A DNA stretch of 64,000 nucleotides, from positions 30,462 through 94,461 of the forward strand of contig NZ_SBAP01000006.1 of NCBI RefSeq assembly GCF_004134945.1, read 5' to 3'. Below, one piece after another: positions 1 to 8,734 of the stretch. The translations under genes were made by a program, and so were the position numbers. Numbering within the stretch: position 1 is the first letter of the stretch; the number at the start of each line of letters is the position of its first letter. The notes under the pieces were generated by a model. It searched no databases, was not told the DNA's origin, and was given only the letters and a program-made list of their open reading frames with translations. Origin of the DNA: Fusobacterium_C necrophorum_A (GTDB taxonomy: Bacteria > Fusobacteriota > Fusobacteriia > Fusobacteriales > Fusobacteriaceae).

Positions 1-65
1 ATAACCCTTCTGTCTTATTGAGTACTTTTAGCAAAATAAAAAATCTATATTTAAATAGAAGTTTC

Positions 66-1112
66 TTATTCAAAGTAAGATAAGATGACCTCTCTTGGAA
101 TGTCCTCTATCCTTTGATATTCCCACTTCGGATCTCCCGTTTTGTCCACCAAAATAGCTCTGACTCCCTCAAACATATCTTTTCCGGATAAAAAATTTCG
201 AGCCAAAATCGTGTCCAATTGATAACTTTCTTCTAAGCTCAAGCTTTCGCATCTCTTCATTTGTTCCCAAGTGATTGCCATAGAAAGAGGTGAATTTGTC
301 TTCATTCCTTCCTCCATTTTTCTAGCAAATTCCGAATGTTTCGCATTCTCTTTCAAGCCTTCTAAGATTTCCTCCAAAGAATCTTTTTCAAAATATATTT
401 CTATTTCTTTTCGGTTTTTTTCCAATTCGCTCATTTCAATTTTCAAAGCAACACTTTGAATGATTTCTTCTATTTTTTTCTCCTGATTTTCTTTGGAAAG
501 TGAAGTCCAATCGAAGGCAACCAAAGCTGCCTGTAATTTCTCATAATCCTGACTTTGTATTTTATAATCTGCAGCTCCGATCCAAATGCAATCCTCCGCA
601 ACAATGGTATTGGAAGTCATTGCCAAATATTTTCCGATTCCTCTTTTCATTTGAGAAAAAAAGTAAGCCATTCCTACATCCGGAAAAAATCCGATTTTCA
701 TTTCCGGCATTGCCCAACGAGTTGTTTCAGTCACAATTCTGAATTTTGCAACCATGGACATTCCTGCTCCTCCACCCATAGTAATTCCATTCATATAAGC
801 GATAAGAGGCTTCGAATATTTCGAAATATATTCTCCTAATTCATATTCTCCTCGCAATTCTCCAACCGCCTGTTCCAAACCTTCCGCCTCCAAAATGAGT
901 TGGTCTGAACGCAAATCTCCTCCGGCGGAAAAAGCTCTTTCCGTACTTCCTCGTAAAATCACAAGAGAAACCTTTTCATTTCTCTCACACTCTTCTAAGG
1001 CTCTTGTCAGTTCTGTTGTCAGTTCTCTTGTAAAAGCGTTCAATTTTTTGCTTCGATTCATTTTTACAATCCCGACATTTCCTAAAATTTTACAGATCAC
1101 ATTTTTTTCCAA
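66..1112 (-). CDS. Enoyl-CoA hydratase/isomerase family protein, 3-hydroxyisobutyryl-CoA hydrolase-like
   Basis: Crotonase-fold protein of 348 residues. FSAGGDLR (about 61-68) and GITMGGGAGMS (109-119) form the CoA/oxyanion-hole region, and PEMKIGFFPDVG (136-147) is the signature with catalytic Glu and Asp of the HIBYL-CoA hydrolase branch. It probably hydrolyses or hydrates a short acyl-CoA; the true substrate cannot be read from sequence. The start is a TTG, chosen because GGAGGG lies six bases upstream and no ATG is better placed. It follows the isoaspartyl dipeptidase by 11 bp, so it is the last gene of a leftward nagA-yaaA-iadA cluster. Confidence 0.8.
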   Translation of the reverse strand: MEKNVICKILGNVGIVKMNRSKKLNAFTRELTTELTRALEECERNEKVSLVILRGSTERAFSAGGDLRSDQLILEAEGLEQAVGELRGEYELGEYISKYSKPLIAYMNGITMGGGAGMSMVAKFRIVTETTRWAMPEMKIGFFPDVGMAYFFSQMKRGIGKYLAMTSNTIVAEDCIWIGAADYKIQSQDYEKLQAALVAFDWTSLSKENQEKKIEEIIQSVALKIEMSELEKNRKEIEIYFEKDSLEEILEGLKENAKHSEFARKMEEGMKTNSPLSMAITWEQMKRCESLSLEESYQLDTILARNFLSGKDMFEGVRAILVDKTGDPKWEYQRIEDIPREVILSYFE

Positions 1113-1123
1113 ATCCTTCCCTC

Positions 1124-2275
1124 CTATTCTTCATAAGTTCCCTTTTTTACAATATGGTAATCCCACATACATATTTCTCCCAAAGCAAATACTCCATAAA
1201 TATCCAAGTTTTCATCTAACAGAACAAAATCTGCATCGCTTTTTTCCTGAATACTCCCTTTTTGGGGATACCAACCAAATTCCAACGCCGGATTTTTTGT
1301 CGTAAAAATTAATGCTTCTTCCAATGGAAAATGATATTTTTTTACCAATTTTTTCATTTCTCTGTAGTTGGTATCTACCGGAGAATATGTAATTCTAATT
1401 AAGTTTCCGTTTTTATCAAAAACAGGAGCACTTCCATATCCATCAGAACTCATAGTTACTCTTGTTAAGTCATAGTTATTTTTCTTCAAAAAATCAATTC
1501 CTTGAGAAGCACTTAAAAAATCGTCTTCATCAGAAGAACTCGTAATATCAATATAGGCCCCTTGCTTCAAAAATTCCAAACTGGCTTCCCAAACTTCTTT
1601 CTTTCGATTGACATGAGTTGGTAAAAAATGATGGATTGGAATTTCAGAATGTTCCAATACCTTCCAAACAGGGTTTAGTACTTCTTTTCCGTCTCCCATA
1701 TGCATCACGATTATTCCATTTTTCCCGGAAAACATACCTGCTCTTCTCACTTGAGAGCTCATTTGCTCTAAAATAGCCGTATCCAAATAAGAAGCTCTAT
1801 GATCGGAAATTGCAATTTTTAACCCAATAATTTCCTCTATGAAAGTAATATCTTTTTCAATACTTCCTGTCAATGTGGGAGAAGGATGAGAATAAGCACC
1901 TGTCGTCATATAAGCCGATATCCCTTCATTTTTTAATGCCTTTACCTTTGCCAATAAATTCTCGATATTTCTGGTAGTAGAGTCTGTTCCTAAAACTCCA
2001 ACAACTGTTGTAATCCCTGCTTCAATGAGTTTTGAAAAGGGAGTTTCCGGAGTTCGTGTATGAAAGCCTCCCTCTCCTCCACCTCCAATCAAATGAACAT
2101 GCTGATCGATAAAGCCCGGTACTAACTTTTTCCCACTTCCATTTAATATATCTACTTCCAAATTTCCACAATCAATATTTTCCATAATTTTTTCCACTTT
2201 TCTTCCGGAAATTAAAATATCTTTGATTCCTAAATACTCCGGTGCATAGACTTCCACATTTTTAATTAAGATCAT
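1124..2275 (-). CDS. iadA: Isoaspartyl dipeptidase (beta-aspartyl peptidase), M38 amidohydrolase
   Basis: Metal-dependent amidohydrolase that cleaves beta-aspartyl (isoaspartyl) dipeptides arising from damaged protein or peptide catabolism. Visible family marks are the N-terminal beta-sandwich, the zinc ligand pair in DQHVHLIGGGGEGGF, the HMGDG segment, and the late catalytic Asp region in TMSSDGYGS. The length, about 383 residues, matches IadA. A longer reading frame starts at 2290, but AGGAGGG sits directly before the ATG at 2275, so I use that start. Cytoplasmic. It lies in a tight leftward cluster with a YaaA-type protein and a crotonase. Confidence 0.88.
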   Translation of the reverse strand: MILIKNVEVYAPEYLGIKDILISGRKVEKIMENIDCGNLEVDILNGSGKKLVPGFIDQHVHLIGGGGEGGFHTRTPETPFSKLIEAGITTVVGVLGTDSTTRNIENLLAKVKALKNEGISAYMTTGAYSHPSPTLTGSIEKDITFIEEIIGLKIAISDHRASYLDTAILEQMSSQVRRAGMFSGKNGIIVMHMGDGKEVLNPVWKVLEHSEIPIHHFLPTHVNRKKEVWEASLEFLKQGAYIDITSSSDEDDFLSASQGIDFLKKNNYDLTRVTMSSDGYGSAPVFDKNGNLIRITYSPVDTNYREMKKLVKKYHFPLEEALIFTTKNPALEFGWYPQKGSIQEKSDADFVLLDENLDIYGVFALGEICMWDYHIVKKGTYEE

Positions 2276-2345
2276 TTTCCCTCCTAACATTCCTGAATAT
2301 TTAAATTCATGAAATAATATCTCCTCTTGAAAAACAGTTTCTACT

Positions 2346-2990
2346 TTATTTCAATTTTCTTTTTACAAACACAAAATGTCTTTCTGTACTCAAATCCTCT
2401 CGAAACTCAAAATCATCCTCTTGAAAATTTTGAATTCTTTCCAAAGAAGTGTCCTGAGAAAGAATCAAATAACGAGCCATTGCCCCTCTTCCTTTTTTAG
2501 AAATGGTGGAATGCTTTTTGAATTTTCCATTTTTCTCTTCTAAAAAATCAATTTGTAAAAAATGATCTTTTTCTGACAGATACTTAGAAACCGTTTTTGA
2601 AAATTCATCCGAAGCCAAATTGATAATCCACTCTTCTGACCTATGACATCTTTTGACGATTTCTTGATAAATTTTATCTCCCCAATATGCATAAAGCCCT
2701 TTTTTAGAAAAATCCAAACGATACTTCGAAATCCCGTCTCTTGCAGATAACACTCCGTATAAAGCAGAAAAAATACAAAGATTTTTCTCCATAAATTCCA
2801 TTTCTTTTTGAGAAAATCCTCCCTTTTTGAGAGAACGAAAAGCCAAACCGTGATACAAAGACCAAGCCTCATATTTTTCTTTTCCCTTGATTTCCGGCAT
2901 CAATGTTTCCGCTTCTTTTTGAAAAAACGGAATTTTTTCAGACAAAACAGCATCTTTTGACATTTCTTTTGACGGTGATAATACAATCAC
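2346..2990 (-). CDS. yaaA: YaaA family (DUF328) peroxide-stress protein
   Basis: A 214-residue protein opening with the typical IVLSPSKEM and containing the conserved LYGVLSARDGI and YWGDKI blocks of the YaaA/DUF328 family. E. coli YaaA lowers free intracellular iron and limits DNA damage under peroxide stress; whether this homologue does so is inference. The start is a GTG with GGAGGA six bases upstream. It lies between nagA and iadA in the same orientation. Confidence 0.85.
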   Translation of the reverse strand: MIVLSPSKEMSKDAVLSEKIPFFQKEAETLMPEIKGKEKYEAWSLYHGLAFRSLKKGGFSQKEMEFMEKNLCIFSALYGVLSARDGISKYRLDFSKKGLYAYWGDKIYQEIVKRCHRSEEWIINLASDEFSKTVSKYLSEKDHFLQIDFLEEKNGKFKKHSTISKKGRGAMARYLILSQDTSLERIQNFQEDDFEFREDLSTERHFVFVKRKLK

Positions 2991-3035
2991 TTCTCTTCCT
3001 CCTCACATAGTCAAAATTTTATAATTCTAATCTCC

Positions 3036-4175
3036 TTACAAAACGGAGTATTTTACCTTTCCTTTGACTATTGTCATCTTCACTTCATGTTTTTCATCCA
3101 ACACTACCAAATCGGCATCCTTTCCGACACGAATCATTCCCGTATTCAAGCTAAATTCCTTTGCAACGTTTGTACTTGTCAATTTTACTGCATCCATAAG
3201 ATTATATCCCAACTCCAGTAGATGTCGAAATGCCTTATCCATTGTCAGCACACTTCCCGCTAAAGCTCCATTACTCGAAAGTCTGGCTTGATTATCGACA
3301 ACATTGACATCCAATTCTCCCAATTTGTATCTTCCACAAGGTAACCCGGTTGCAGACATCGAATCCGTGATACAAACAACTTTTTCTACTCCCTTTGTCT
3401 TGATAAGAACTCGAACCGCTTCCGGATGCACATGAATTTTGTCAAAAATGACTTCCGCTGTAATTTCATCGGAATCTAAAACAGCCCCAACTACTCCCGG
3501 ATCTCTATGGGTGAAACCTTTCATGCCATTGAATGTATGGGTCGCATGAGAAAGTCCTGCTTCCACAGCCGCCATAACTTGCTCGAAAGAAGCTGCGGAG
3601 TGTCCTACCGACACAATAACTCCTTCCTTTACCAAATATCGAATAATATCTAAATTATTGGAATTTGGAGACAGAGCAAACAGTTTTACCAAATCTTTTT
3701 TGACGGAAAGATACTCCTGAATTTCTTCCATTCCTGCCATTTTGATATATTTTTCATTTTGAGCTCCCTTATATTGAACATCAAAATAGGGTCCCTCCAT
3801 ATGAGCACCAAAAATATTAGCTCCTTCCATTTCCTGATTCTGTACTTCTCCAATACAGGAAAGAACCTTTTTTAACATCTCCTTGCTGCTTGTTAAAGTG
3901 GTTGCTAAGAAATTTGTCGTTCCCTTGTTTGCCAAATACTTGGAAATCTTTTGCAAGGATTCAATACTTCCGTCCATGGCATCAGCTCCGTCGGCCCCAT
4001 GAATATGAACATCAATAAATCCCGGAATCAATAATTTTCCCTCTAAATCCAAAACTTCTTCCTCTTCATTTTTCACTAAGTTTTCTTCTATATCTGAAAT
4101 ATGCCTTCCCTTTATTCGTAAATCTCCTTTAAAAATACGATCAAACAGTATCATCGTTGCATTTTTTAAAATCAT
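3036..4175 (-). CDS. nagA: N-acetylglucosamine-6-phosphate deacetylase
   Basis: Converts GlcNAc-6-phosphate to glucosamine-6-phosphate and acetate, the committed step in amino-sugar use and cell-wall recycling. The metal and substrate motifs are all seen: DVHIHGADGADAMDG near residue 55, HMEGPYF, VGHSAAS, HTFNGM and the catalytic Asp in ITDSMSATG. Length 379 residues is normal. The ATG has AAGGAGAG upstream. nagB is not in the window; the neighbours downstream are an unrelated stress gene and a peptidase. No obvious NagR-type operator was recognised upstream. Confidence 0.92.
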   Translation of the reverse strand: MILKNATMILFDRIFKGDLRIKGRHISDIEENLVKNEEEEVLDLEGKLLIPGFIDVHIHGADGADAMDGSIESLQKISKYLANKGTTNFLATTLTSSKEMLKKVLSCIGEVQNQEMEGANIFGAHMEGPYFDVQYKGAQNEKYIKMAGMEEIQEYLSVKKDLVKLFALSPNSNNLDIIRYLVKEGVIVSVGHSAASFEQVMAAVEAGLSHATHTFNGMKGFTHRDPGVVGAVLDSDEITAEVIFDKIHVHPEAVRVLIKTKGVEKVVCITDSMSATGLPCGRYKLGELDVNVVDNQARLSSNGALAGSVLTMDKAFRHLLELGYNLMDAVKLTSTNVAKEFSLNTGMIRVGKDADLVVLDEKHEVKMTIVKGKVKYSVL

Positions 4176-4507
4176 AAGCTCTCCTTTCTTTCATTTCCAA
4201 TTTGAAATTTTATTTCATTTTTAATCTCTCTATATTGATATAATAATACTTTTTGTGAAAAAATTCAAATAATTCTGTCAATTTTGCTTTAATTTTCCAC
4301 TAATTTTTTCTATTTCTCGGAATTTCTAATAAATTTTCATCTTCTATTCATAATTGTACATTTTATTTTCATTAAAAAAAATAGGACTTATCTCCTAAGA
4401 ATAAATCCTATTCTTTTTCTATTTATTTTTCTTGATAATAATCCATTTTTCGAATTTATTTCTATTCCTTATGTAGAATCAGATTGATAGATAATTCTTC
4501 AAAATAT
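4176..4507. other. 332-bp intergenic stretch between nagA and the AGCS symporter
   Basis: Very AT-rich and without a supported gene. It holds the symporter terminator (about 4373-4413) and must contain the nagA promoter. A TTGACA and a TATTAT exist on the minus strand but their spacing (about 27 bases) is too long to pair, so I do not call a promoter. Confidence 0.5.
4373..4413 (-). terminator. Rho-independent terminator of the AGCS symporter gene
   Basis: On the minus strand a long stem (AATAGGA...TCCTATT with further pairing inside) is followed by a run of seven or more T. It lies about 95 bases past the symporter stop codon. The plus strand also has a T-rich run after the stem, so it may work in both directions. 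Confidence 0.8.
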
Positions 4508-5944
4508 TTATTGAACTGCTTTGTTAGTATCCAAACCGGTCTTTCCAACTTTTTCCCTTTCATTCATCCTATATTTCAAAAGCGACTTCTTTTCCAATTC
4601 TCTTTTTTCATATCGCTCGGAAGTCACTTTTACCAAAGAACTCATAAGCAAAAGAGCAATCAAGTTGGGAAGAACCATAAAACCATTTAACATATCCGCC
4701 ATTTCCCAAATAAGCCCGACTTTTTGCATGGAACCGAATACGATCATCAACATAACCAAAATTCGATAGATATTGACGGAATGAGCTTTTTCATGAAATA
4801 AATATTTGATATTCGCTTCCCCAAAGAAATACCACCCAATGATAGTGGACAGTGCAAAAAAGAATAAAGCGATAGCAATGAAGACACTTCCAAAATATCC
4901 CAATTTTATTTGAAAGGCAGCCTGTGTCAATTCAATTCCTGTCAATCCTTTGTCATGCAGTCCGGAAGTTAAAATAACCATAGCCGTTGCCGTAAGCACC
5001 ACAAAGGTATCGATGAAGACTGTGACAATTGCCACATCTCCCTGTTCCACCGGAGTATTTACCTTGGCAATGGCATGAGCATGGGGTGTAGATCCCATTC
5101 CCGCCTCATTGGAAAATAATCCTCTGGCAATTCCATACCTCATAGCTTTTTGTACCGTAATTCCTAATGCTCCCCCCAAAGCGGCTCTTCCTGTAAAAGC
5201 CTCTACAAAAATAGATCGAATTGCCGGTAAAATATTGACGTAATTCAGGGCAATAATAAGTAAGCAAATAATAATATACATTCCTGCCATTGAAGGAACA
5301 ACCTTTTCGGTAACGGAAGCAATTCTCTTCGTTCCTCCAAAGAAAATCAAACCTGCCAGAATTGCTACCACAATTCCTACTATCATAGGAGGAATATGAA
5401 AAGCAATTTCAAAGGCGGAAGCAATGGAATTGGCTTGTACCGCATTTCCCATAAATCCAAGTGCCAAAATACAGGAAACGGAAAAGAAATACGCCAACAG
5501 TCGACTGAAAAAACTATGTTTAAAAATCGCTTGAATGTAGTAAGCAGGTCCTCCGGTCACGGCTCCGTTTACTTTCGTTTTATAGATTTGCCCCAAGGTA
5601 GCTTCTGCATAAATCGTCGCCATTCCGAAAAAAGCACTCAACCACATCCAAAAGATAGCTCCGGCTCCTCCGGAAGCAATTGCTGTAGCAGCTCCTGCCA
5701 AATTTCCGGTTCCTACTTGAGCGGCAACTGCCGTTGCCAATGCCTGAAAAGAAGAAATTCCGTTGTGATCCGCATCTTTCCCATGAAAGGAAAAGCCGGA
5801 AGTAACTCTTTGAATTCCTTGACGGAATTTACGAATTTGAATAAATCGCAATTTAAAGGTATAGAAAATTCCCGTTCCCGTCAACAAAAAAATCAAAAGA
5901 CTTCCCCACAAAACTTCATTCACACGTACAACTATTTGTTCCAT
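4508..5944 (-). CDS. Sodium:alanine/glycine symporter, AGCS family
   Basis: Polytopic inner-membrane amino-acid carrier of about 478 residues. The AGCS signatures GTGNLAGAATAI, SGGAGAIFWMW, AVTGGPAYYIQ and LFSNEAGMGSTPHAHA are visible. It imports glycine or alanine with sodium. A longer frame opens at 5974, but AAAGGAG falls inside its first codons and leads to the ATG at 5944; the upstream codons also overlap a terminator, so 5944 is preferred. The gene is single and is controlled by a glycine riboswitch, which points to glycine as a substrate. Confidence 0.92.
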   Translation of the reverse strand: MEQIVVRVNEVLWGSLLIFLLTGTGIFYTFKLRFIQIRKFRQGIQRVTSGFSFHGKDADHNGISSFQALATAVAAQVGTGNLAGAATAIASGGAGAIFWMWLSAFFGMATIYAEATLGQIYKTKVNGAVTGGPAYYIQAIFKHSFFSRLLAYFFSVSCILALGFMGNAVQANSIASAFEIAFHIPPMIVGIVVAILAGLIFFGGTKRIASVTEKVVPSMAGMYIIICLLIIALNYVNILPAIRSIFVEAFTGRAALGGALGITVQKAMRYGIARGLFSNEAGMGSTPHAHAIAKVNTPVEQGDVAIVTVFIDTFVVLTATAMVILTSGLHDKGLTGIELTQAAFQIKLGYFGSVFIAIALFFFALSTIIGWYFFGEANIKYLFHEKAHSVNIYRILVMLMIVFGSMQKVGLIWEMADMLNGFMVLPNLIALLLMSSLVKVTSERYEKRELEKKSLLKYRMNEREKVGKTGLDTNKAVQ

Positions 5945-5979
5945 TTTTCCCACATCTCCTTTTAAAATTTCCATTGAAT

Positions 5980-6009
5980 AAAAAAAGGAAGTAATCGTTC
6001 ATTACCTCC
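5980..6009 (-). terminator. Riboswitch-controlled terminator (expression platform)
   Basis: On the minus strand GGAGGTAAT, a five-base loop and ATTACTTCC (one G:U pair) are followed by a run of T. It lies between the glycine aptamer and the symporter RBS, so it would stop transcription before the gene unless an alternative fold prevents it. Confidence 0.75.
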
Positions 6010-6067
6010 TAGAAATTTAAAAGAATTATACAAAATAGGCAAGCAAAAAAAGCCCCAAAAATATTGC

Positions 6068-6140
6068 ATAATTCCTCTGTCCTTTTACCTGAGAGTTTTT
6101 ATCTCCTTCGGTGGCAACCGCTCTCTCCTTATATCTTCAT
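6068..6140 (-). ncRNA. Glycine riboswitch (gcvT element), single aptamer
   Basis: The minus strand shows the conserved glycine-aptamer string in order: GGAGAGAG, CACCGAAGG, ACTCTCAGG, AAAAGGACAGAGG. The predicted transcript start leaves only about 35 bases before the aptamer, so there is no room for a second full aptamer upstream. A seven-base complement (6068-6074 with 6023-6029) just 3' could form the partner ghost helix typical of singlet glycine riboswitches. It controls the AGCS symporter. Confidence 0.93.
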
Positions 6141-6176
6141 CCGATTTCTTTTATTCAATTTATAATATATTTTAAG

Positions 6177-6204
6177 ATTATACTATCTTTTTCTTTTTTG
6201 TCAA
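6177..6204 (-). promoter_or_regulatory. Promoter for the riboswitch-symporter transcript
   Basis: Minus strand TTGACA (6199-6204), 16-base spacer, TATAAT (6177-6182). Both boxes are perfect consensus. It starts two bases after the stop codon of the upstream acyltransferase fusion gene. Confidence 0.85.
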
Positions 6205-6206
6205 GT

Positions 6207-8732
6207 CTATTTTTCTTGAGCTTCTTCCATTCTCTTCAATTCTTCCGCAATGACCCTCTTACTTTCCTCTATCATTTCTTCAACCGTTTTTCCTGTTGGA
6301 AAAATAGGATCCAAAACTTTTAATCTCATCTTGCTTCCCCATTTCGGCTTTTGACCGAAAGGCATTGCTTCGAAAGCTCCTTGAACTACCATAGGAATAA
6401 TGGGAAGATTCAATTCTTTTGCCAACATGGCATAGGTTTTCTTAAATTCTTGTAATTTTCCGTCTCGAGTTCTTGCCCCTTCCGGAAAAATCATCAATTT
6501 TTTATTGGATTTTAAGATTTTTGCCGCCGCCTTTAAAGTGTTTCTCAAATTTCGATTCACATCAACCAAAACAACATTTCCATGATTACATAGATACTGC
6601 TTGAAAGCACCTCTGAAATGTATAATGGTAGCAATGTAAAACAATTCTCCAATTTGTTTCAAACTCAAAGCCTTATTCATCAATAAAACGTCTAAAAAGC
6701 TTTGATGATTGGCAATATAAATGGCAGCTCCCTCTCTTGCCAATTTCTCTTTGTTTTCTATCTTAATGGAAAACAGCAATCCCAACAATAGGGAAATAAA
6801 AATATGTGCTACTTTTCCAACCCAAGAAGAAACAGGCAATTTCACATCATCACACTCTTCTAAAATTTTCTTAAAACTGCTATCTTTCGCAACAACTTCC
6901 TTTGTTTTACTATGAACCGCTTTGATGAGAGCCAAGGGGGTTTTCAAATCCACCAATTCTTCTTCCGACAATTTTACTCCGAAGCTGCTTTCCAAAAAGG
7001 CAATCAATTCCACCATATCTAAAGAGTCCATACTCAAATCAATCTCCAGATGAGAATCCGGATACACCTTTTCTCCCTTGCTGCCTTCCAAATATTCCTG
7101 TAATATAGTATATTCTTCCAAATATTCTGCGGGAACTGCAATGTTGTTTTTCTTCTCCTCCTCATCATTTCTTTGTTGTTCCTGTTTTTTCAATAAATCC
7201 GGTAATAAAAATCGACGGATTTTTCCCATTTTTGTTTTCGGCAACTCCTCTTTTACCACCTTAATATCATGTATTTTTTGATAACTTGGAGCGTTTACAT
7301 TGTACTTATCGATGATGTCCCATTTTAAAGTTTCGTTGACATTGTGGATTCCTCTTGCTTTCATCAACTCAAAATTCGGATAAACTATGGCAACCAATTT
7401 TTTTTCGTATTCCATAACGGCAATATCTTGTACAAAATCCGTCAGCTTGAAAAGTTCCGATTCAATATCGCCCGGATTGATATTTTTTCCATTCGGCAAA
7501 ACAATCATATCTTTTTTTCGTCCCATGACCAGAAGATGTTTTTCTTCCATGTGTCCCAAATCACCTGTGTGAAACCATCCTTCTTCATCAATGACCATTT
7601 TAGTCGCTTCCGGCTTTTTGTAATAGCCCTGCATAACATTTTTTCCACGAACTAAAATTTCTCCATCCTCTAAAAATTTCACTTCCACCTTTGGAATAAT
7701 TTCTCCGACACTATCCTGTCGTTCTCTTCCGGGAACATTGAAGGATACGATAGGAGCCGTTTCTGTGAGCCCATATCCCTGTATCATATGAAAGCCTAAG
7801 GTTTCAAATAATTCTCCGATTTCCGGATCCAATTTCGCTCCTCCGGAAACCATGATACGAATATTTCCTCCCAACTCCGTATGCACTTTTTTGAAAATTT
7901 TCTTTCGCAGTGCTCTACTCTTTACATGTTTTTGAGCAAATTCAAATACTTTGCGAGTGAGAGTCTTCGCTTGAATTTGCCGCAAAATAGATTTTCCAAT
8001 GACTTCCCACAATCTTGGAACTCCGATAATCACGCTGATTTTATATTTTTTTAAAGCTTTCTTCAGTCCTTCTGAAGATAAATCATCCAACAATACCGTT
8101 AATACTCCGAAATGTAAAGGCATAACCAAAGTGAAACTCAAAGGCATGATATGATGATAGGGCAAAACTGCTAACAATCGATCCGGTTCGGTGACCAAAT
8201 CCACTGCTTTTACTCCTCGGATATTTTCCATGATATTTTCATAACTTAACATAACTCCCTTTGGATTCCCCGTCGTCCCGGAAGTATAGAGCATCACCGC
8301 CGTTCGTGTTTCATCTTCAATTTTTACGGAATATTCTTCCACAGGAAATTGTTCCGGAATATTGATTTCATCCACATTGATAATCTTGGAAGCCAAACCG
8401 CTTTCTTCCACTGCATTTGTGACATTTTCAATATTTTTGTCCGAAGCGTAGATATATTTCGGTTCCGCATCCTGAATAAAATAGGTCAATTGTTCCACAT
8501 TGGAGCTAGCATCCACATTGACGGAAATTCCTTTCCTTTCCCAAATGGAAAATAGAGTCATCATAGATTCCGGACGATTTTCCAAACAAACCATAACTCT
8601 ATCATCCGCTTCCAATTGCAATAAGGTCGCATAGTATTTGATTCCTTCTATCATTTCTTTGTAGGAATATTCTCTTTCCTTATAAATAATGGCAGTTTTT
8701 CCTCTGTCGTACAAAAATACGGTTCCTTCCAT
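6207..8732 (-). CDS. Fused acyl-CoA/acyl-ACP synthetase, acyl carrier domain and PlsC acyltransferase
   Basis: An 841-residue three-domain protein. Residues 1-about 500 are an AMP-forming acyl-activating enzyme (YTSGTTGNPKG near 150, GYGLTETAP, GWFHTGD, KTKMGKIRR). Residues about 545-620 are an acyl carrier domain with the phosphopantetheine serine in SMDSLDMVEL. Residues about 650-841 are a lysophosphatidate-type acyltransferase (NHQSFLD and FPEGARTRDG, the HX4D and EGTR-type motifs), preceded by a hydrophobic stretch. It likely activates a free fatty acid, loads it on its own carrier and transfers it to a lysophospholipid, as Aas does with separate ACP. It is the last gene after the response regulator, two bases away. 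Confidence 0.87.
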   Translation of the reverse strand: MEGTVFLYDRGKTAIIYKEREYSYKEMIEGIKYYATLLQLEADDRVMVCLENRPESMMTLFSIWERKGISVNVDASSNVEQLTYFIQDAEPKYIYASDKNIENVTNAVEESGLASKIINVDEINIPEQFPVEEYSVKIEDETRTAVMLYTSGTTGNPKGVMLSYENIMENIRGVKAVDLVTEPDRLLAVLPYHHIMPLSFTLVMPLHFGVLTVLLDDLSSEGLKKALKKYKISVIIGVPRLWEVIGKSILRQIQAKTLTRKVFEFAQKHVKSRALRKKIFKKVHTELGGNIRIMVSGGAKLDPEIGELFETLGFHMIQGYGLTETAPIVSFNVPGRERQDSVGEIIPKVEVKFLEDGEILVRGKNVMQGYYKKPEATKMVIDEEGWFHTGDLGHMEEKHLLVMGRKKDMIVLPNGKNINPGDIESELFKLTDFVQDIAVMEYEKKLVAIVYPNFELMKARGIHNVNETLKWDIIDKYNVNAPSYQKIHDIKVVKEELPKTKMGKIRRFLLPDLLKKQEQQRNDEEEKKNNIAVPAEYLEEYTILQEYLEGSKGEKVYPDSHLEIDLSMDSLDMVELIAFLESSFGVKLSEEELVDLKTPLALIKAVHSKTKEVVAKDSSFKKILEECDDVKLPVSSWVGKVAHIFISLLLGLLFSIKIENKEKLAREGAAIYIANHQSFLDVLLMNKALSLKQIGELFYIATIIHFRGAFKQYLCNHGNVVLVDVNRNLRNTLKAAAKILKSNKKLMIFPEGARTRDGKLQEFKKTYAMLAKELNLPIIPMVVQGAFEAMPFGQKPKWGSKMRLKVLDPIFPTGKTVEEMIEESKRVIAEELKRMEEAQEK

Positions 8733-8734
8733 TT

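Noticed and set aside
4176..4507. nagA promoter from TTGACA and TATTAT
   Set aside because: Spacing of about 27 bases is too long for sigma-70.
5396..5965. 189-codon plus-strand frame opposite the AGCS symporter
   Set aside because: Antisense to a strongly conserved transporter, with low-complexity Ser/Arg-rich composition and no RBS.
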